Assembly: GCA_946413815.1 (NCBI GenBank)
Contig: CAMKMD010000006.1
Coordinates: 1-64,000 of the forward strand
Source: an uncultured Ruminococcus sp.
GTDB lineage: Bacteria; Bacillota; Clostridia; Oscillospirales; Ruminococcaceae
Length of the DNA: 64,000 nt
Direction of reading: 5' to 3'
Below, piece after piece: positions 1-9,793 of this stretch (the stretch's first letter is position 1; the number at the start of each line of letters is the position of its first letter). Position numbers and translations under genes: made by a program. The notes under the pieces were generated by a model. That model was not told the DNA's origin, did no database searches, and worked only from the letters and a program-made list of their open reading frames with translations.

Positions 1-3000
1 CGTCTCTTACGAGTACTACGTTTGTGAGATCCTGTCCGTCCTTTGCGGTAACTGTCAGCTTTGCTCCGGGGAGCTCTGTGCCGGCGCCCTCTGTTGCATC
101 CTTCTTGCTGATCGAAGCTGTTATTGCCTTATCAGAAAGCTCTGCTGTTGAAGGTCCTTCTGTTACCTTGCCCTTGTCGATCGTGAAATCGACTGTGGAC
201 TCTGTTACGAGATAGCCCTCAGGTGCTGCTACTTCCTTCAGTGTGTACTTTCCGTCTGTGAGCTTGCCTACTGTTACTGTCTCGTCCCCTGTGATGAATG
301 TGAGCTTGCTGCCGTCAATTACGTATACGTCGTACTTGTTCTCCTCTGTGATCTTATCGGCCTTTGTTCTGCCCGATACTGTCACGTCGGCTGACATATT
401 TCCGTCGTTCTTGATCAGTGTGAGCTCTGCGCCCTTTACCTGCTTGCTGCCGTTGGTTGCATCTACCTTGGAGATCACCATTTCGCCCTTCTTGGTGTCG
501 AGCATTGTGATCTTGCCGCCGGCTGTTTCCTCGTTCTCCTTCGTATCTGTTACGTTTGCGGCATTCTTAACCTCTGTTATCTTGCCGTACTCGTCGATGG
601 TGAAGGTGATGGTCTCAGCCTTGTTGTACTCGTCGCCGGGAGTCTGGATCTCTTCCAGTGAATACTTGCCTGCGGGAAGCTTTGAAAGAACTGTGTCTGT
701 TGTGCCTGAGATGAAGCTGATGCTGCTTCCGCTCTGCTCAAGCTTTGTCTTGTCTGAACCCTTGCCCAGAGTTACCTTTACGTCCTCCAGTGATGTGCCG
801 TCCAGATTTGTGATCGTCAGCTTTGCGCCCGGAAGCTCTGCTGTTCCCTCACCTGCGATCTCTACCTTGCTTATGGTAGCCTCGATCACCTTATCTGTGA
901 GATCAAGCTTCTCAAGTGCTTCTTCATTGACCTTAACTGTACCGTCCTTTTCAAGTACGAACGGAATAGAAGTGGTCTTTGCATAGCCCAGAGGTGCTGT
1001 ATCCTCGATCAGCTCGTACTCGCCTGCCGGCAGTCCGCTGAGCTTGGAGTCCTCTGTTCCTGAAATAAATGTTACTGTCTTTTCGTCCTCGTCAACAACA
1101 TAGGTATCTGCTGTTACCTTGTCGTCCTCAGACTTTGTAAGGCCTTCGATCTCTACCTTGCTAAGGTCGATGTCATCAGTGCCTTTGTACTTAACTACAA
1201 GTACTGCGCCCTCGAGATTCTCACTCTTGCCGCCTGTTACAGCAGTCTTGCTTATTACAACGGGAGCGACCTCGATAGCCTCAGCATCAGAAACGACAAT
1301 AGAAGACTTACCAGTGATCTCCATTGTGCCGCCTGTTGCTTCGTCAGTGATCTTCTGTACTGCTGTGATCTCGCCGTCATTAACTACGAATGTCAGAGTG
1401 CTCTCGATTACAGAGTATGTTGTTTCGCCGACTGTGAAGTCATCGCCTGTCTCCTTGAGCTCGTATGTGCCGTCAGGCAGGTTGCTGATGACCTTCGCAT
1501 TATCTGTTGATGTCCACTCTATGGACTTCTTATCTTCAGAAAGGTCCTTATCGAATGTCTTTGAAAGATCTGTAACGCCTTCAGCGGGCTTGGTAAGTGT
1601 GAGCTTGAGTGTTGCTCCGGGGAGCTCATCCTCGCCGCCTACTGCCTTCTTGCTGATCGTAACAGTCTTTGTCTTGGCATCACTGATCTTGATAGAAGAA
1701 TCATCTGTGCTCTCGATAGTACCGTTCTCGTCCTCCACCTTTGTGGATTTTTCAATAACACCGTTGTTGACTGTGAACTTGAACTCGCTGTCGATTACTG
1801 TGTATACAGTACCATCATTAACGAATTCGCCGCCGGTTTCCTTCAGTGTATAGTCTCCATCGGGAAGTCCCTTGATCTCTACAGGCTTGTCAGCAGATGT
1901 ATACTTGATAGTATTTCCATTTACTGCAGTTTCTGTGATATCTGTCTCACCCTGGAGAACCTTGATGTTTTCAAGTGTTGCGTCTGTAACAGCTGCCTTG
2001 TCCAGTGTGATAGTGATCTCAGCACCGGGAAGTTCGCTCTCGCCGTTCACTGCGCTCTTGCTTACAGAGATATCAGAGATATCATCTGTGATTGTGATCG
2101 TTCCGTCTGCAGCCTTTACAGTTCCGCCTGTTGTTGAAGCAGTCAGTACTGTAACATTGCCTTCATCGTCGATCTTGAACTCAAACTCAGATACTACCTG
2201 GTATCCATCGGGAGCAGCCTTCTCTTTAAGAGTATATGTTCCAGCCGGAAGGCCTGTGAACTCTGCTGCTTTGTCTGTGGATGTCCATGTAAGTGTCTTG
2301 CCGTCTGTGCTTACTGCATTAGAAGCACCGTTAGTAACTGTAACATTTGAAAAATCGATTGCAGTCTGTGTTTCGCCCTCGCCGGTAACACCGGTAAGTT
2401 CAAATACTGCATCGGGTGCCTCTTCGCCGCCGCCTACTACCTTCTTGCTGATGATAACAGGCTTCTCTTCAGGCTTTACTGCATCACCGATCTCGATAGA
2501 AGTTGCAGATGTTACCTTTGCAACACAATCGTTAGACTCGGATTTAGCCTCAGCATCCAGTGTTGAGATAACACCGTTTCTGATTGTAAAGCTGAGTGTG
2601 CTGTCAAGCACGCTGTATGTTACAGCATCTTCGCCTTCACCTACTGTGAACTCTCCGCCCGTCTCAGCGAGAGAATATACACCGTCGGGAAGTCCGTTGA
2701 TAGTTACAGGAGAACCGCCGGATACATACTTGATAGTCTTTGCAGCCTTATCAAGTGCTGTGGCTGTGATGTCTTCTGTACCTCTTGATACCTTTACGTT
2801 TGTGAAATCGCCGTCATTAGATGTGATCTCACCGTCATTATCGCTATCCTTCAGTGCTGATACAAGTGTAAGTGTCAGCTCAGCGCCCTCGAGTTCCTCA
2901 GAACCGTTGATTGCCTTCTTGGAGATATCGATAGTAGAAATGCTGTCTGTGATGATAAGTCCGTCATTTCCATCTGTTTCCTTAGCGCCTGTTGTCTCAG

Positions 3001-4290
3001 CGTTTACGAGAGCAACAACGCCGTCGGTAACAGTGAATTCGAATGCGGATACTACTGTGCAGCCGTCAGGAGCTGTTTTCTCCTCAAGTGTATATGTACC
3101 GTTGGGGAGGTTGATAAGCTCTGCTGCTGTACCGGTGGATGTCCATGTGATGTGATCTGCAGGTCTTGTGCCCTCAGGAAGTGTTGCATTCTTGACTGCG
3201 ATACCTGAAAGATCGATGGACTGTCCGTCTTCCTTAACTCCTGTCAGCTTGAACTCTGCACCGGCTACCTCGTTGTCGGAGCCTGTGATCTTCTTGCTGA
3301 TGGAAGTTATCTTTTCTTCTTTGGGAACCTCAGCATCGCCGACCTTGATAGTTGCTGCGTCGGTGATATAATAGCCGGGTTCAGTACCGAGTGATTCGTA
3401 TGTTGTTCCCTCTGCTGTGAAGTCGGTTGTTCCTGTCTCATCAGTCTTGCTGATGATCATGCCGTCCTTTACAACGAAGGAAGCAGAAGATGTGATTACG
3501 GAGTATTCCTTGCCATCAGGAGTTCTGAATGTGTCACCAGTCTCCGTGATGGTGTAGTTACCGTCGGGAAGGTTACCGATCTTTACAGGATTGATACCGT
3601 CAGAAGTGAATCTGATAGTACTGTTCCATGCACGGCCGCCCGGGTTGGTAATTGTTTCTTCTCCGCGCTTTACAATAACGTTTCTGAGTGTTTTTCCCTG
3701 TCCGCCAAAACCAACAGCAGGAGCATAGTCATCATATCTTATCTCGATATTAGCGCCAGCGATCTCAGTCTGTCTGACAATATCAAGCTTGCTGACTGTG
3801 ATATACTTTCCGTCACCAACAACAATACTCTTGCCTGTTGTTGTATAGTAACCGGGAACACCTGTCTGTACTGTGTCGTAGGAAGCACCCTCAGCTGTGA
3901 AATCTGTGGTGACATCGCTGCCCTCGTCATCCTTCTCAGTCTTGCTGATGATAACACCATCCTTGACCTCAAAAATGAACTCGCCGGGGATAACTGTAAA
4001 TGTGTCACCCTTATCATTTGTGAAGTTGTCTCCAGTCTCCGTCAGCTTATACTTGCCGTCCTTGAGACCTGAAACCTTCACGTTTACCTTGCCGTTAGTT
4101 ACAAATTCGATCTTGTCAGGCTTTACAGCATCGGCAGTAAGGTCTGCTGAGCCCTGCTTTACTGTTACGCCTTCGAAATTGATTCCAGGGCTGACGGGTT
4201 CGATCGTGAGTGTTGCACCAGCTATCTCTGTCTTACCATCGGTAATGTCTACCTTGCTGAAGGAGATGCTGTTGTCATCCTTCTTAAGAT
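1..4290 (-). repeat. Protein-level tandem module array, 10 complete plus 1 partial module, spacing about 370-490 bp
   Basis: Module starts (ISK/ISFSK/VSK motifs) near 4275, 3806, 3312, 2936, 2461, 2071, 1665, 1262, 880, 490 and 120 on the minus strand. Confidence 0.82.
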
Positions 4291-6748
4291 CCTGGTAAGC
4301 GTAATGCCACTCACCGCCGTCGTTGTGGAATGTGCCGCCGGAAACCATCCAGCCGCGTGATGTGCCGCCGAGAACTGCATCAGAGTCTGTTCTGGGAACA
4401 AGGAAGATACCGGTTGCACCATCGATCTTAACATCCTTACAACCATTAAGGTTATAAACAATGTGACGTGCAACTACATCTGATGAACCATTCTCATCAT
4501 CAGTAATAGAAACCTTGTTGCCTTCATTAATGACACCGTCTTCACCAGGAATCAGATACTTTATCGGACCTAATTCAACAGACTCAGTTGTCTTGAAGTT
4601 GAAGACTATTGTCTGATCAGGAAGCTTCTTTACTGTAACACCTTCAGATCCCTTAAAGCAGCCAACATAATCATCTGCATTAACGTAGATCGTTGCATCA
4701 TCAGGATAACCTGTTGTGTCAAGCTCACACTTATTATCACCTGTCATAACAGGCTTAGCATTTGCATTCTTGGAAACAAGTTCCTCAGAAATCTGCTTCA
4801 TATGATCAAGTATCGGTGTGATTTTTGCCGTTATCTGATCAGCAGACTCTTCAACGATAGTATAATGATCCTGTCCTTCGCCGCCTTCGGTACCTGTTGC
4901 CTGAACACGTGTTTTGTCAGGAGTATGAATGACTGCGTCAAAGGTGTTACCGCCAAGTCTGATTCTATCGGTGTCATTTACTATATTAGCAACATAGAAA
5001 TGGCCGCCGAACTTCTTATCGCTACCTTCTAACCTTGAAAAATCAGGGTCAGCATTGATGTTCTCCTTATTGGAGAAATTGATTGCAGCATAGTTTGTCT
5101 CAAGGTGGTTGGTCTGATTAAAGTTCTGTGCAGTGATACCGAATTCAACAGCATCACCAAGGATAGAAAGATAATCATACTCATTCTCGACACTTAAAGG
5201 AGTGAACTTGATGTAATCAGTAAGCATTGTTGCTTCCTCTTCAAGATCGGGAACTGACTCTCTCTCCTTGCCGGGAATGCTTACGGTATATCCCTTGAAG
5301 ATATCGCCGTCCTTGATCTCAACACATCCGCTGAGCTGCTTGGCATTGCTGATACTAAGATTGTTCTGGTTAGCGTTGCGCTGTAGAAGTTTGATCGTTA
5401 TGTTCTCGCTTCCGGTAATACGCTCACCTGCGATAACATTACCGTTCTGATCACCCCAGGAAGCATTTTCAGCGTCCTGGAACACCAGGGTATCGCCATT
5501 ATACGGAGACAGAGCATATGTGTCGGAGCTTGTAGCGTGCTTAACCTCAAGGAAAATATACAATCTGTCAGCATCAGTGATCGAGATCGGTTTTTCACCT
5601 TCGGTTTCAGTTTTAACTTCATAGCCAACGCTGTCCTTAACAAAGTTAACAACATCAGTGTTACCTTCTCTTCTGACAGTATTAGCACGGAATCCGGGGA
5701 TATTATCAGCACCGGACTGCTCGAGATTTACGAGCTGGCGATCGTTTGAAAGATCCTCGTTTGAGAGATACACTCTGTAGAATATATCATACTGATCAGG
5801 ATCAAACGCTATAGTAGTGATATTAGAGTCCTCCGAACCGGATTCTCTGAATTCACTGCCGTATGGGATCGCAAACTTGGATGTTTCTTCATTCTCAGGA
5901 TCGAACTGCTGGAACTTATATCCAACTGCATTCTCTCTCTTGGGGCCTGCGCCCTTGGGAACGAGATACTCGTAGATCCAGTACTTCTTACCTGTAGATG
6001 GTGAAACGGTCGTAGGTGTTTCTTCGTCATAGCGAAGAATGTTCACCTGAAGTGTTCTGTCATCAGCACTCTGTGCCTTGATCTCTGCAGTGTCATTTGC
6101 CGTGCCGGGTCTTTCTCCGGTCTTTGCTGTCAGTGAAGTGGCAGTATCGACGCCGAAATACTTTGTCTCAGTGCCAACGGTTGCAGCGATGCTGGTTGCT
6201 GCAAGTGTATCCTTCTTTTCAATCGCGTCATTTTCATCAAGTTCAACTGACGGATCGTTATTCTCAAGGAGCGTACCCTTGAGAGAGGTGGGAGTGACCA
6301 TTCCGGGTCCCCACATACCTCCGCCCGCTCTTAATACATCAAAAGAACGTGGCGCAGATACCCATGAGCTTGCGTCTGCTACTTCAAGCTCAATAAGCTT
6401 TGCACCTGTTACCTCACTGGCCTGGCCCATCATTCCCGGCTGCGTGCCGGTAGCCTCGACAAGGAGATAATAAGTGTTGTCCGGTAATGTGACATTAACA
6501 GCCGCGCCTTCAGGATCTGTGAACGAGATGTTCGCATAGATATCAGCTAACTGCAACATTCCTGCACCCAGGCCGGTGCCGGTTCTCAGATCATCCTGAT
6601 CAAGCGAGAAACCGCTCGTAGCCGGAGCTGAATCCCCGGTCCCAGCCGGGAGGGCAACCGCAGTAAGCTGTGAAAGCGTAAGGCTCGTCGCCGTCATTAC
6701 CGACGCTGTCAGAAACGAGGTGATTCGTTTCCTCAAGCTAATCTTCAT
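1..6748 (-). CDS. Giant repeat surface protein with about 11 SpaA/Cna-B-like (prealbumin-like) modules, C-terminus beyond window
   Basis: Manual reverse-strand reading: ATG at 6748 after GGAGGAAAAGCC, signal-like N-terminus MKISLRKRITSFLTASVMTATSLTLSQLTAVALPA, open to position 1 with no stop seen. Repeating motif ISKK.(V/I).G..E(L)PGA.L.(L/I)...(L)PDGTYTLKETG / LKEKTAPDGY...F.V.DG.I. Not in ORF track because no stop lies in the window. Confidence 0.88.
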   Translation of the reverse strand, partial: MKISLRKRITSFLTASVMTATSLTLSQLTAVALPAGTGDSAPATSGFSLDQDDLRTGTGLGAGMLQLADIYANISFTDPEGAAVNVTLPDNTYYLLVEATGTQPGMMGQASEVTGAKLIELEVADASSWVSAPRSFDVLRAGGGMWGPGMVTPTSLKGTLLENNDPSVELDENDAIEKKDTLAATSIAATVGTETKYFGVDTATSLTAKTGERPGTANDTAEIKAQSADDRTLQVNILRYDEETPTTVSPSTGKKYWIYEYLVPKGAGPKRENAVGYKFQQFDPENEETSKFAIPYGSEFRESGSEDSNITTIAFDPDQYDIFYRVYLSNEDLSNDRQLVNLEQSGADNIPGFRANTVRREGNTDVVNFVKDSVGYEVKTETEGEKPISITDADRLYIFLEVKHATSSDTYALSPYNGDTLVFQDAENASWGDQNGNVIAGERITGSENITIKLLQRNANQNNLSISNAKQLSGCVEIKDGDIFKGYTVSIPGKERESVPDLEEEATMLTDYIKFTPLSVENEYDYLSILGDAVEFGITAQNFNQTNHLETNYAAINFSNKENINADPDFSRLEGSDKKFGGHFYVANIVNDTDRIRLGGNTFDAVIHTPDKTRVQATGTEGGEGQDHYTIVEESADQITAKITPILDHMKQISEELVSKNANAKPVMTGDNKCELDTTGYPDDATIYVNADDYVGCFKGSEGVTVKKLPDQTIVFNFKTTESVELGPIKYLIPGEDGVINEGNKVSITDDENGSSDVVARHIVYNLNGCKDVKIDGATGIFLVPRTDSDAVLGGTSRGWMVSGGTFHNDGGEWHYAYQDLKKDDNSISFSKVDITDGKTEIAGATLTIEPVSPGINFEGVTVKQGSADLTADAVKPDKIEFVTNGKVNVKVSGLKDGKYKLTETGDNFTNDKGDTFTVIPGEFIFEVKDGVIISKTEKDDEGSDVTTDFTAEGASYDTVQTGVPGYYTTTGKSIVVGDGKYITVSKLDIVRQTEIAGANIEIRYDDYAPAVGFGGQGKTLRNVIVKRGEETITNPGGRAWNSTIRFTSDGINPVKIGNLPDGNYTITETGDTFRTPDGKEYSVITSSASFVVKDGMIISKTDETGTTDFTAEGTTYESLGTEPGYYITDAATIKVGDAEVPKEEKITSISKKITGSDNEVAGAEFKLTGVKEDGQSIDLSGIAVKNATLPEGTRPADHITWTSTGTAAELINLPNGTYTLEEKTAPDGCTVVSAFEFTVTDGVVALVNAETTGAKETDGNDGLIITDSISTIDISKKAINGSEELEGAELTLTLVSALKDSDNDGEITSNDGDFTNVKVSRGTEDITATALDKAAKTIKYVSGGSPVTINGLPDGVYSLAETGGEFTVGEGEDAVTYSVLDSTLSFTIRNGVISTLDAEAKSESNDCVAKVTSATSIEIGDAVKPEEKPVIISKKVVGGGEEAPDAVFELTGVTGEGETQTAIDFSNVTVTNGASNAVSTDGKTLTWTSTDKAAEFTGLPAGTYTLKEKAAPDGYQVVSEFEFKIDDEGNVTVLTASTTGGTVKAADGTITITDDISDISVSKSAVNGESELPGAEITITLDKAAVTDATLENIKVLQGETDITETAVNGNTIKYTSADKPVEIKGLPDGDYTLKETGGEFVNDGTVYTVIDSEFKFTVNNGVIEKSTKVEDENGTIESTDDSSIKISDAKTKTVTISKKAVGGEDELPGATLKLTLTKPAEGVTDLSKTFDKDLSEDKKSIEWTSTDNAKVISNLPDGTYELKETGDDFTVGETTYSVIESTLTFVVNDGEITAVQKITDEATGGTMEITGKSSIVVSDAEAIEVAPVVISKTAVTGGKSENLEGAVLVVKYKGTDDIDLSKVEIEGLTKSEDDKVTADTYVVDEDEKTVTFISGTEDSKLSGLPAGEYELIEDTAPLGYAKTTSIPFVLEKDGTVKVNEEALEKLDLTDKVIEATISKVEIAGEGTAELPGAKLTITNLDGTSLEDVKVTLGKGSDKTKLEQSGSSISFISGTTDTVLSKLPAGKYSLEEIQTPGDEYNKAETITFTIDEYGKITEVKNAANVTDTKENEETAGGKITMLDTKKGEMVISKVDATNGSKQVKGAELTLIKNDGNMSADVTVSGRTKADKITEENKYDVYVIDGSKLTFITGDETVTVGKLTDGKYTLKEVAAPEGYLVTESTVDFTIDKGKVTEGPSTAELSDKAITASISKKDATEGAGTELPGAKLTVTAKDGQDLTNVVLVRD

Positions 6749-6977
6749 GGCTTTTCCTCCTTTATAATAAGATAAAGAGTAATGCGAGGAAAAGGTCTGA
6801 TTAGGACAATGTTTTGTTGTTTCTTACGGATCACTATTTTTATTATATATAGTTCTAAAGATTCTAAAGCTTCGTCGTATCAGCCAATTCCCTCTTTAGA
6901 GTTTGAACGCATAGATATACTTTGATATTATCTTCCGCTTGCGACTCGGCCTGATAATGGCATATCTATACAACTAT

Positions 6978-7006
6978 ATTATACCCCTTTTTTAAAATAT
7001 TGTCAA
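6978..7006 (-). promoter_or_regulatory. Sigma-A type promoter of the SpaA-like gene
   Basis: TTGACA (7006-7001) - 17 nt - TATAAT (6983-6978) on the minus strand, giving a leader of about 220 nt. Confidence 0.75.
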
Positions 7007-7141
7007 TAGATTATTACCATATTATTTCGAACTTGATCATTTTTATTTCAAAAAAGAACAAAAATATAATCATTTACCGAGATTTCTTGTACTAATTCAA
7101 ATCTTTTACACTATCATACTGTGCAGCACTCATTAAACAGC

Positions 7142-7173
7142 AAAACTGCGCAAGATCAAACTTGCGCAGTTTT
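7142..7173 (-). terminator. Rho-independent terminator of rnf operon
   Basis: Perfect 13-bp inverted repeat AAAACTGCGCAAG/CTTGCGCAGTTTT just downstream of rnfB. Confidence 0.8.
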
Positions 7174-7183
7174 AGTTAATTTA

Positions 7184-7969
7184 TCAGTTTTTATGGATTG
7201 CCTTGGTCGGGCAGACATCTGCACAGACTCCGCAGCCGGTACATTTGTCGTAATCTATGAACGAATGATTATCATTTACAGTGATCGCTCCGTTTGGACA
7301 TTTCTTTTCACAAATTCGGCAGCCGATACAGCCGTTCTTGCAGCTTAGCTTTGTCTGTTTACCATTTGCAGCGGATGAACAGAGAACATCCACTTTAGCA
7401 GATTTCGGCCTGATGGTTATCAGCTTGTTTGGACAGGCTGCAGCACACTGGCCGCAGGCTCCGCACAACTCAGGGATGATGCTTGCTACTCCGTTCTTTA
7501 TAACAACTGCGTCATGCTCGCATACAGCAGCACAGTCGCCGAGACCGATACATCCGTACTTGCAGAGACCGTTTCCGCCATAGAAACGCTTTACCGCCTT
7601 ACAGGATTGAACTCCGTCAAAGTCAAATGCTGTCTGAGTCGCTTCACAGTTGCCGTTGCAATGTACAACAGCAGCCATGGGTATCACTTCAGGAGCTGCA
7701 GTGCCGAGTATCTCAGCTATCTTCCCTGCCGCATCAGCTCCGCCGGGACGACAGAGGTTTGTAGGTGCACCGCTGTTGACGATCGCATCAGCATAATCTG
7801 CGCATCCGGCATATCCGCAGGCACCACAGTTTGCCTGAGGGAGAGAACCGCTGATCTTCTCAACTCTCTCGTCCACTTCAACATAGAATACCTTTGCTGC
7901 AACAGTAAGAAGTACAGCTGCAAGGAGTCCGCACACGCCAAGTATTATTACAGGTATAAGATAAGTCAT
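7184..7969 (-). CDS. rnfB: Rnf electron transport complex subunit B
   Basis: 261 aa; N-terminal TM; LPQANCGACGYAGC Fe-S motif and several CxxCxxCxxxCP ferredoxin motifs; position in rnfCDGEAB. Confidence 0.95.
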   Translation of the reverse strand: MTYLIPVIILGVCGLLAAVLLTVAAKVFYVEVDERVEKISGSLPQANCGACGYAGCADYADAIVNSGAPTNLCRPGGADAAGKIAEILGTAAPEVIPMAAVVHCNGNCEATQTAFDFDGVQSCKAVKRFYGGNGLCKYGCIGLGDCAAVCEHDAVVIKNGVASIIPELCGACGQCAAACPNKLITIRPKSAKVDVLCSSAANGKQTKLSCKNGCIGCRICEKKCPNGAITVNDNHSFIDYDKCTGCGVCADVCPTKAIHKN

Positions 7970-7981
7970 GGCCGCACCTCC

Positions 7982-8560
7982 TTAGTTAAACAGTCCGGAG
8001 AATCCCATGAAGCTCACGGACACGATGGAGGCGGCTATCAGTGTTGCGGGGACACCCTTGAAGGTCTCCGGGATATCGGCATACTCCAGCTTTCTGCGGA
8101 CACCTGAGAAGATCACCAGCGCAAGCATGAAGCCAAGTCCGGCACCAAGTGCATTGACAAGAGACTGTATAAAACTGTAACCGTTGTCGATGTTAAGTAC
8201 TGTTACACCAAGAACCGCGCAGTTTGTTGTGATGAGCGGCAGATATACACCCAGCGACTTATAAAGTGAGGGGATGGTCTTTTTCAGTGCCGTCTCAACG
8301 AGCTGTACGAAAAGTGCGATGACCAGAATGAATACAACAGTATCGAAGTATTCAAGGCCGTTGGGGACGAGAAGTCCGTGATGGATCGGATATGTAACTG
8401 CCGTTGCACATATCATAACGAAGGTTACGGCAATGCCCATACCTGACGCACTGTCAAGCTTCTTTGAAACTCCGAGGAAGGGACAGATACCCATGAACTT
8501 TGAAAGAACAAAGTTATCGGTAAGCATTGCAGAGAGAAGTATTATCATCATGCTTTTCAT
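7982..8560 (-). CDS. rnfA: Rnf complex subunit A
   Basis: 192 aa hydrophobic; NFVLSKFMGICPFLGVSKK and TTNCAVLGV motifs. Confidence 0.95.
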   Translation of the reverse strand: MKSMMIILLSAMLTDNFVLSKFMGICPFLGVSKKLDSASGMGIAVTFVMICATAVTYPIHHGLLVPNGLEYFDTVVFILVIALFVQLVETALKKTIPSLYKSLGVYLPLITTNCAVLGVTVLNIDNGYSFIQSLVNALGAGLGFMLALVIFSGVRRKLEYADIPETFKGVPATLIAASIVSVSFMGFSGLFN

Positions 8561-9249
8561 TCTGACTTTTCCTCCTTTCCTTCATTGCAGCTTCCTGCCA
8601 TAGGGCATTTCTCGCAGCCCTCGCCGCCGCAGCTTATCTCGGCAGGCGGTTTTCTGTTAGCAAATCTGTTTACTACAGCTATTATCATTCCAAGCGTAAA
8701 GAAGCCTCCGGCAGGCATGATAAAGAGCAGCATGGGATTATTATGCAGAACAGGGATATCCATTCCCATCCACTGGCCCGCACCGATTATCTCGCGTACA
8801 GAGCCCATTGCGAAGAGGGCAAGAGTAAATCCGATTCCCATTCCTATCGCATCAAAGGCCGAAGCGATAACTCCGTTCTTGCTTGCAAACATCTCTGCAC
8901 GTCCGAAGATTATGCAGTTTACAGTTATAAGTGTGAGATAGATGCCAAGGCTTGCATACAGTGAAGGCACAAAGCCTTCAAGCAGGAATCCTATAAGAGT
9001 TACGAAACTTGCTATGATAACGATGAAAGCAGGTATCCTGACTTTATCAGGTATCACCTTTCTGAGTGCGGAAACAACGATATTAGAGCCAAGGAGAACG
9101 AATGTCGTTGCAAGGCCCATGCCGATGCCGTTCATTGCCTGGGTTGTTACGGCAAGTGTAGGACACATACCGAGGAGCATCACAAGTGTCGGGTTTTCCT
9201 TGATGATGCCTTTGGTCAGTTCCTGTGCAAGAGTCTTTTTCTCAGCCAT
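8557..9249 (-). CDS. rnfE: Rnf complex subunit E
   Basis: 230 aa; NPTLVMLLGMCPTLAVTTQAMNGIGMG; ITVNCIIFGRAE. Confidence 0.95.
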   Translation of the reverse strand: MAEKKTLAQELTKGIIKENPTLVMLLGMCPTLAVTTQAMNGIGMGLATTFVLLGSNIVVSALRKVIPDKVRIPAFIVIIASFVTLIGFLLEGFVPSLYASLGIYLTLITVNCIIFGRAEMFASKNGVIASAFDAIGMGIGFTLALFAMGSVREIIGAGQWMGMDIPVLHNNPMLLFIMPAGGFFTLGMIIAVVNRFANRKPPAEISCGGEGCEKCPMAGSCNEGKEEKSE

Positions 9250-9793
9250 TGAGTATCGCCTCCTTGTTGTTATTGTATGCCTGAAGTGCTGTTTCCACAG
9301 CCTTCTTCATTCCCTTTGAGGAGAATGTGGCGCCGCTGACAGCGTCAAGTGTGACCTCAGGACCTGACTGTCCGTAGAACTGCTCGCGGAATGTCCCGAT
9401 ATCTCTTACCTTTGAACCGAGGCCGGGAGTCTCTCCGAGGGAGACGAACTCGATACCTGATACAGCACCGTCCGCATCGATTCCCACAAGGATATTGATA
9501 CCGCCCTTGGAATAGCCGTCAGCCACTACCTGTACAGCCGTTCTGCCGTCAGATGTGACTGCGATATTCTCTATCCCCTCTCCAAGATCACCATCAAGAA
9601 GACGGCAGTCTACCTTGCCGAAAAGAGATTCAACACTGGTGCTGAATTTAAGAGCCTTCTGTTCTGCTATCCTGTCCTTTGTAAGTTCATAGGCAAAGGT
9701 CAGCAGCAGAGCAGCTGCTATACATATTATAGTAAGAACAACAGCAGGCTTGATATTATCCCATGCTCCGCTCTTTGTTTTTGCTTCACTCAT
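9242..9793 (-). CDS. rnfG: Rnf complex subunit G (FMN-binding)
   Basis: 183 aa; GETPGLGSKV and SGATFSSKGMKKAV FMN-attachment-type motif. Confidence 0.93.
   Translation of the reverse strand: MSEAKTKSGAWDNIKPAVVLTIICIAAALLLTFAYELTKDRIAEQKALKFSTSVESLFGKVDCRLLDGDLGEGIENIAVTSDGRTAVQVVADGYSKGGINILVGIDADGAVSGIEFVSLGETPGLGSKVRDIGTFREQFYGQSGPEVTLDAVSGATFSSKGMKKAVETALQAYNNNKEAILNG

Noticed and set aside
1-4290. Periodic repeats as a CRISPR-like array
   Set aside because: Period of about 370-490 bp is protein-level and in frame; no short direct repeats with unique spacers.
24-6470. Series of long plus-strand ORFs (for example 243..986, 1119..1853, 1872..3155)
   Set aside because: Antisense shadows of the minus-strand SpaA-like repeat gene; Ser/Val-rich compositions, no RBS, and periodicity follows the real modules.
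6749-6971. SpaA leader as a c-di-GMP-I, c-di-GMP-II or ydaO riboswitch
   Set aside because: Looked for the conserved cores from memory and did not find a convincing match; left as an unassigned structured leader.
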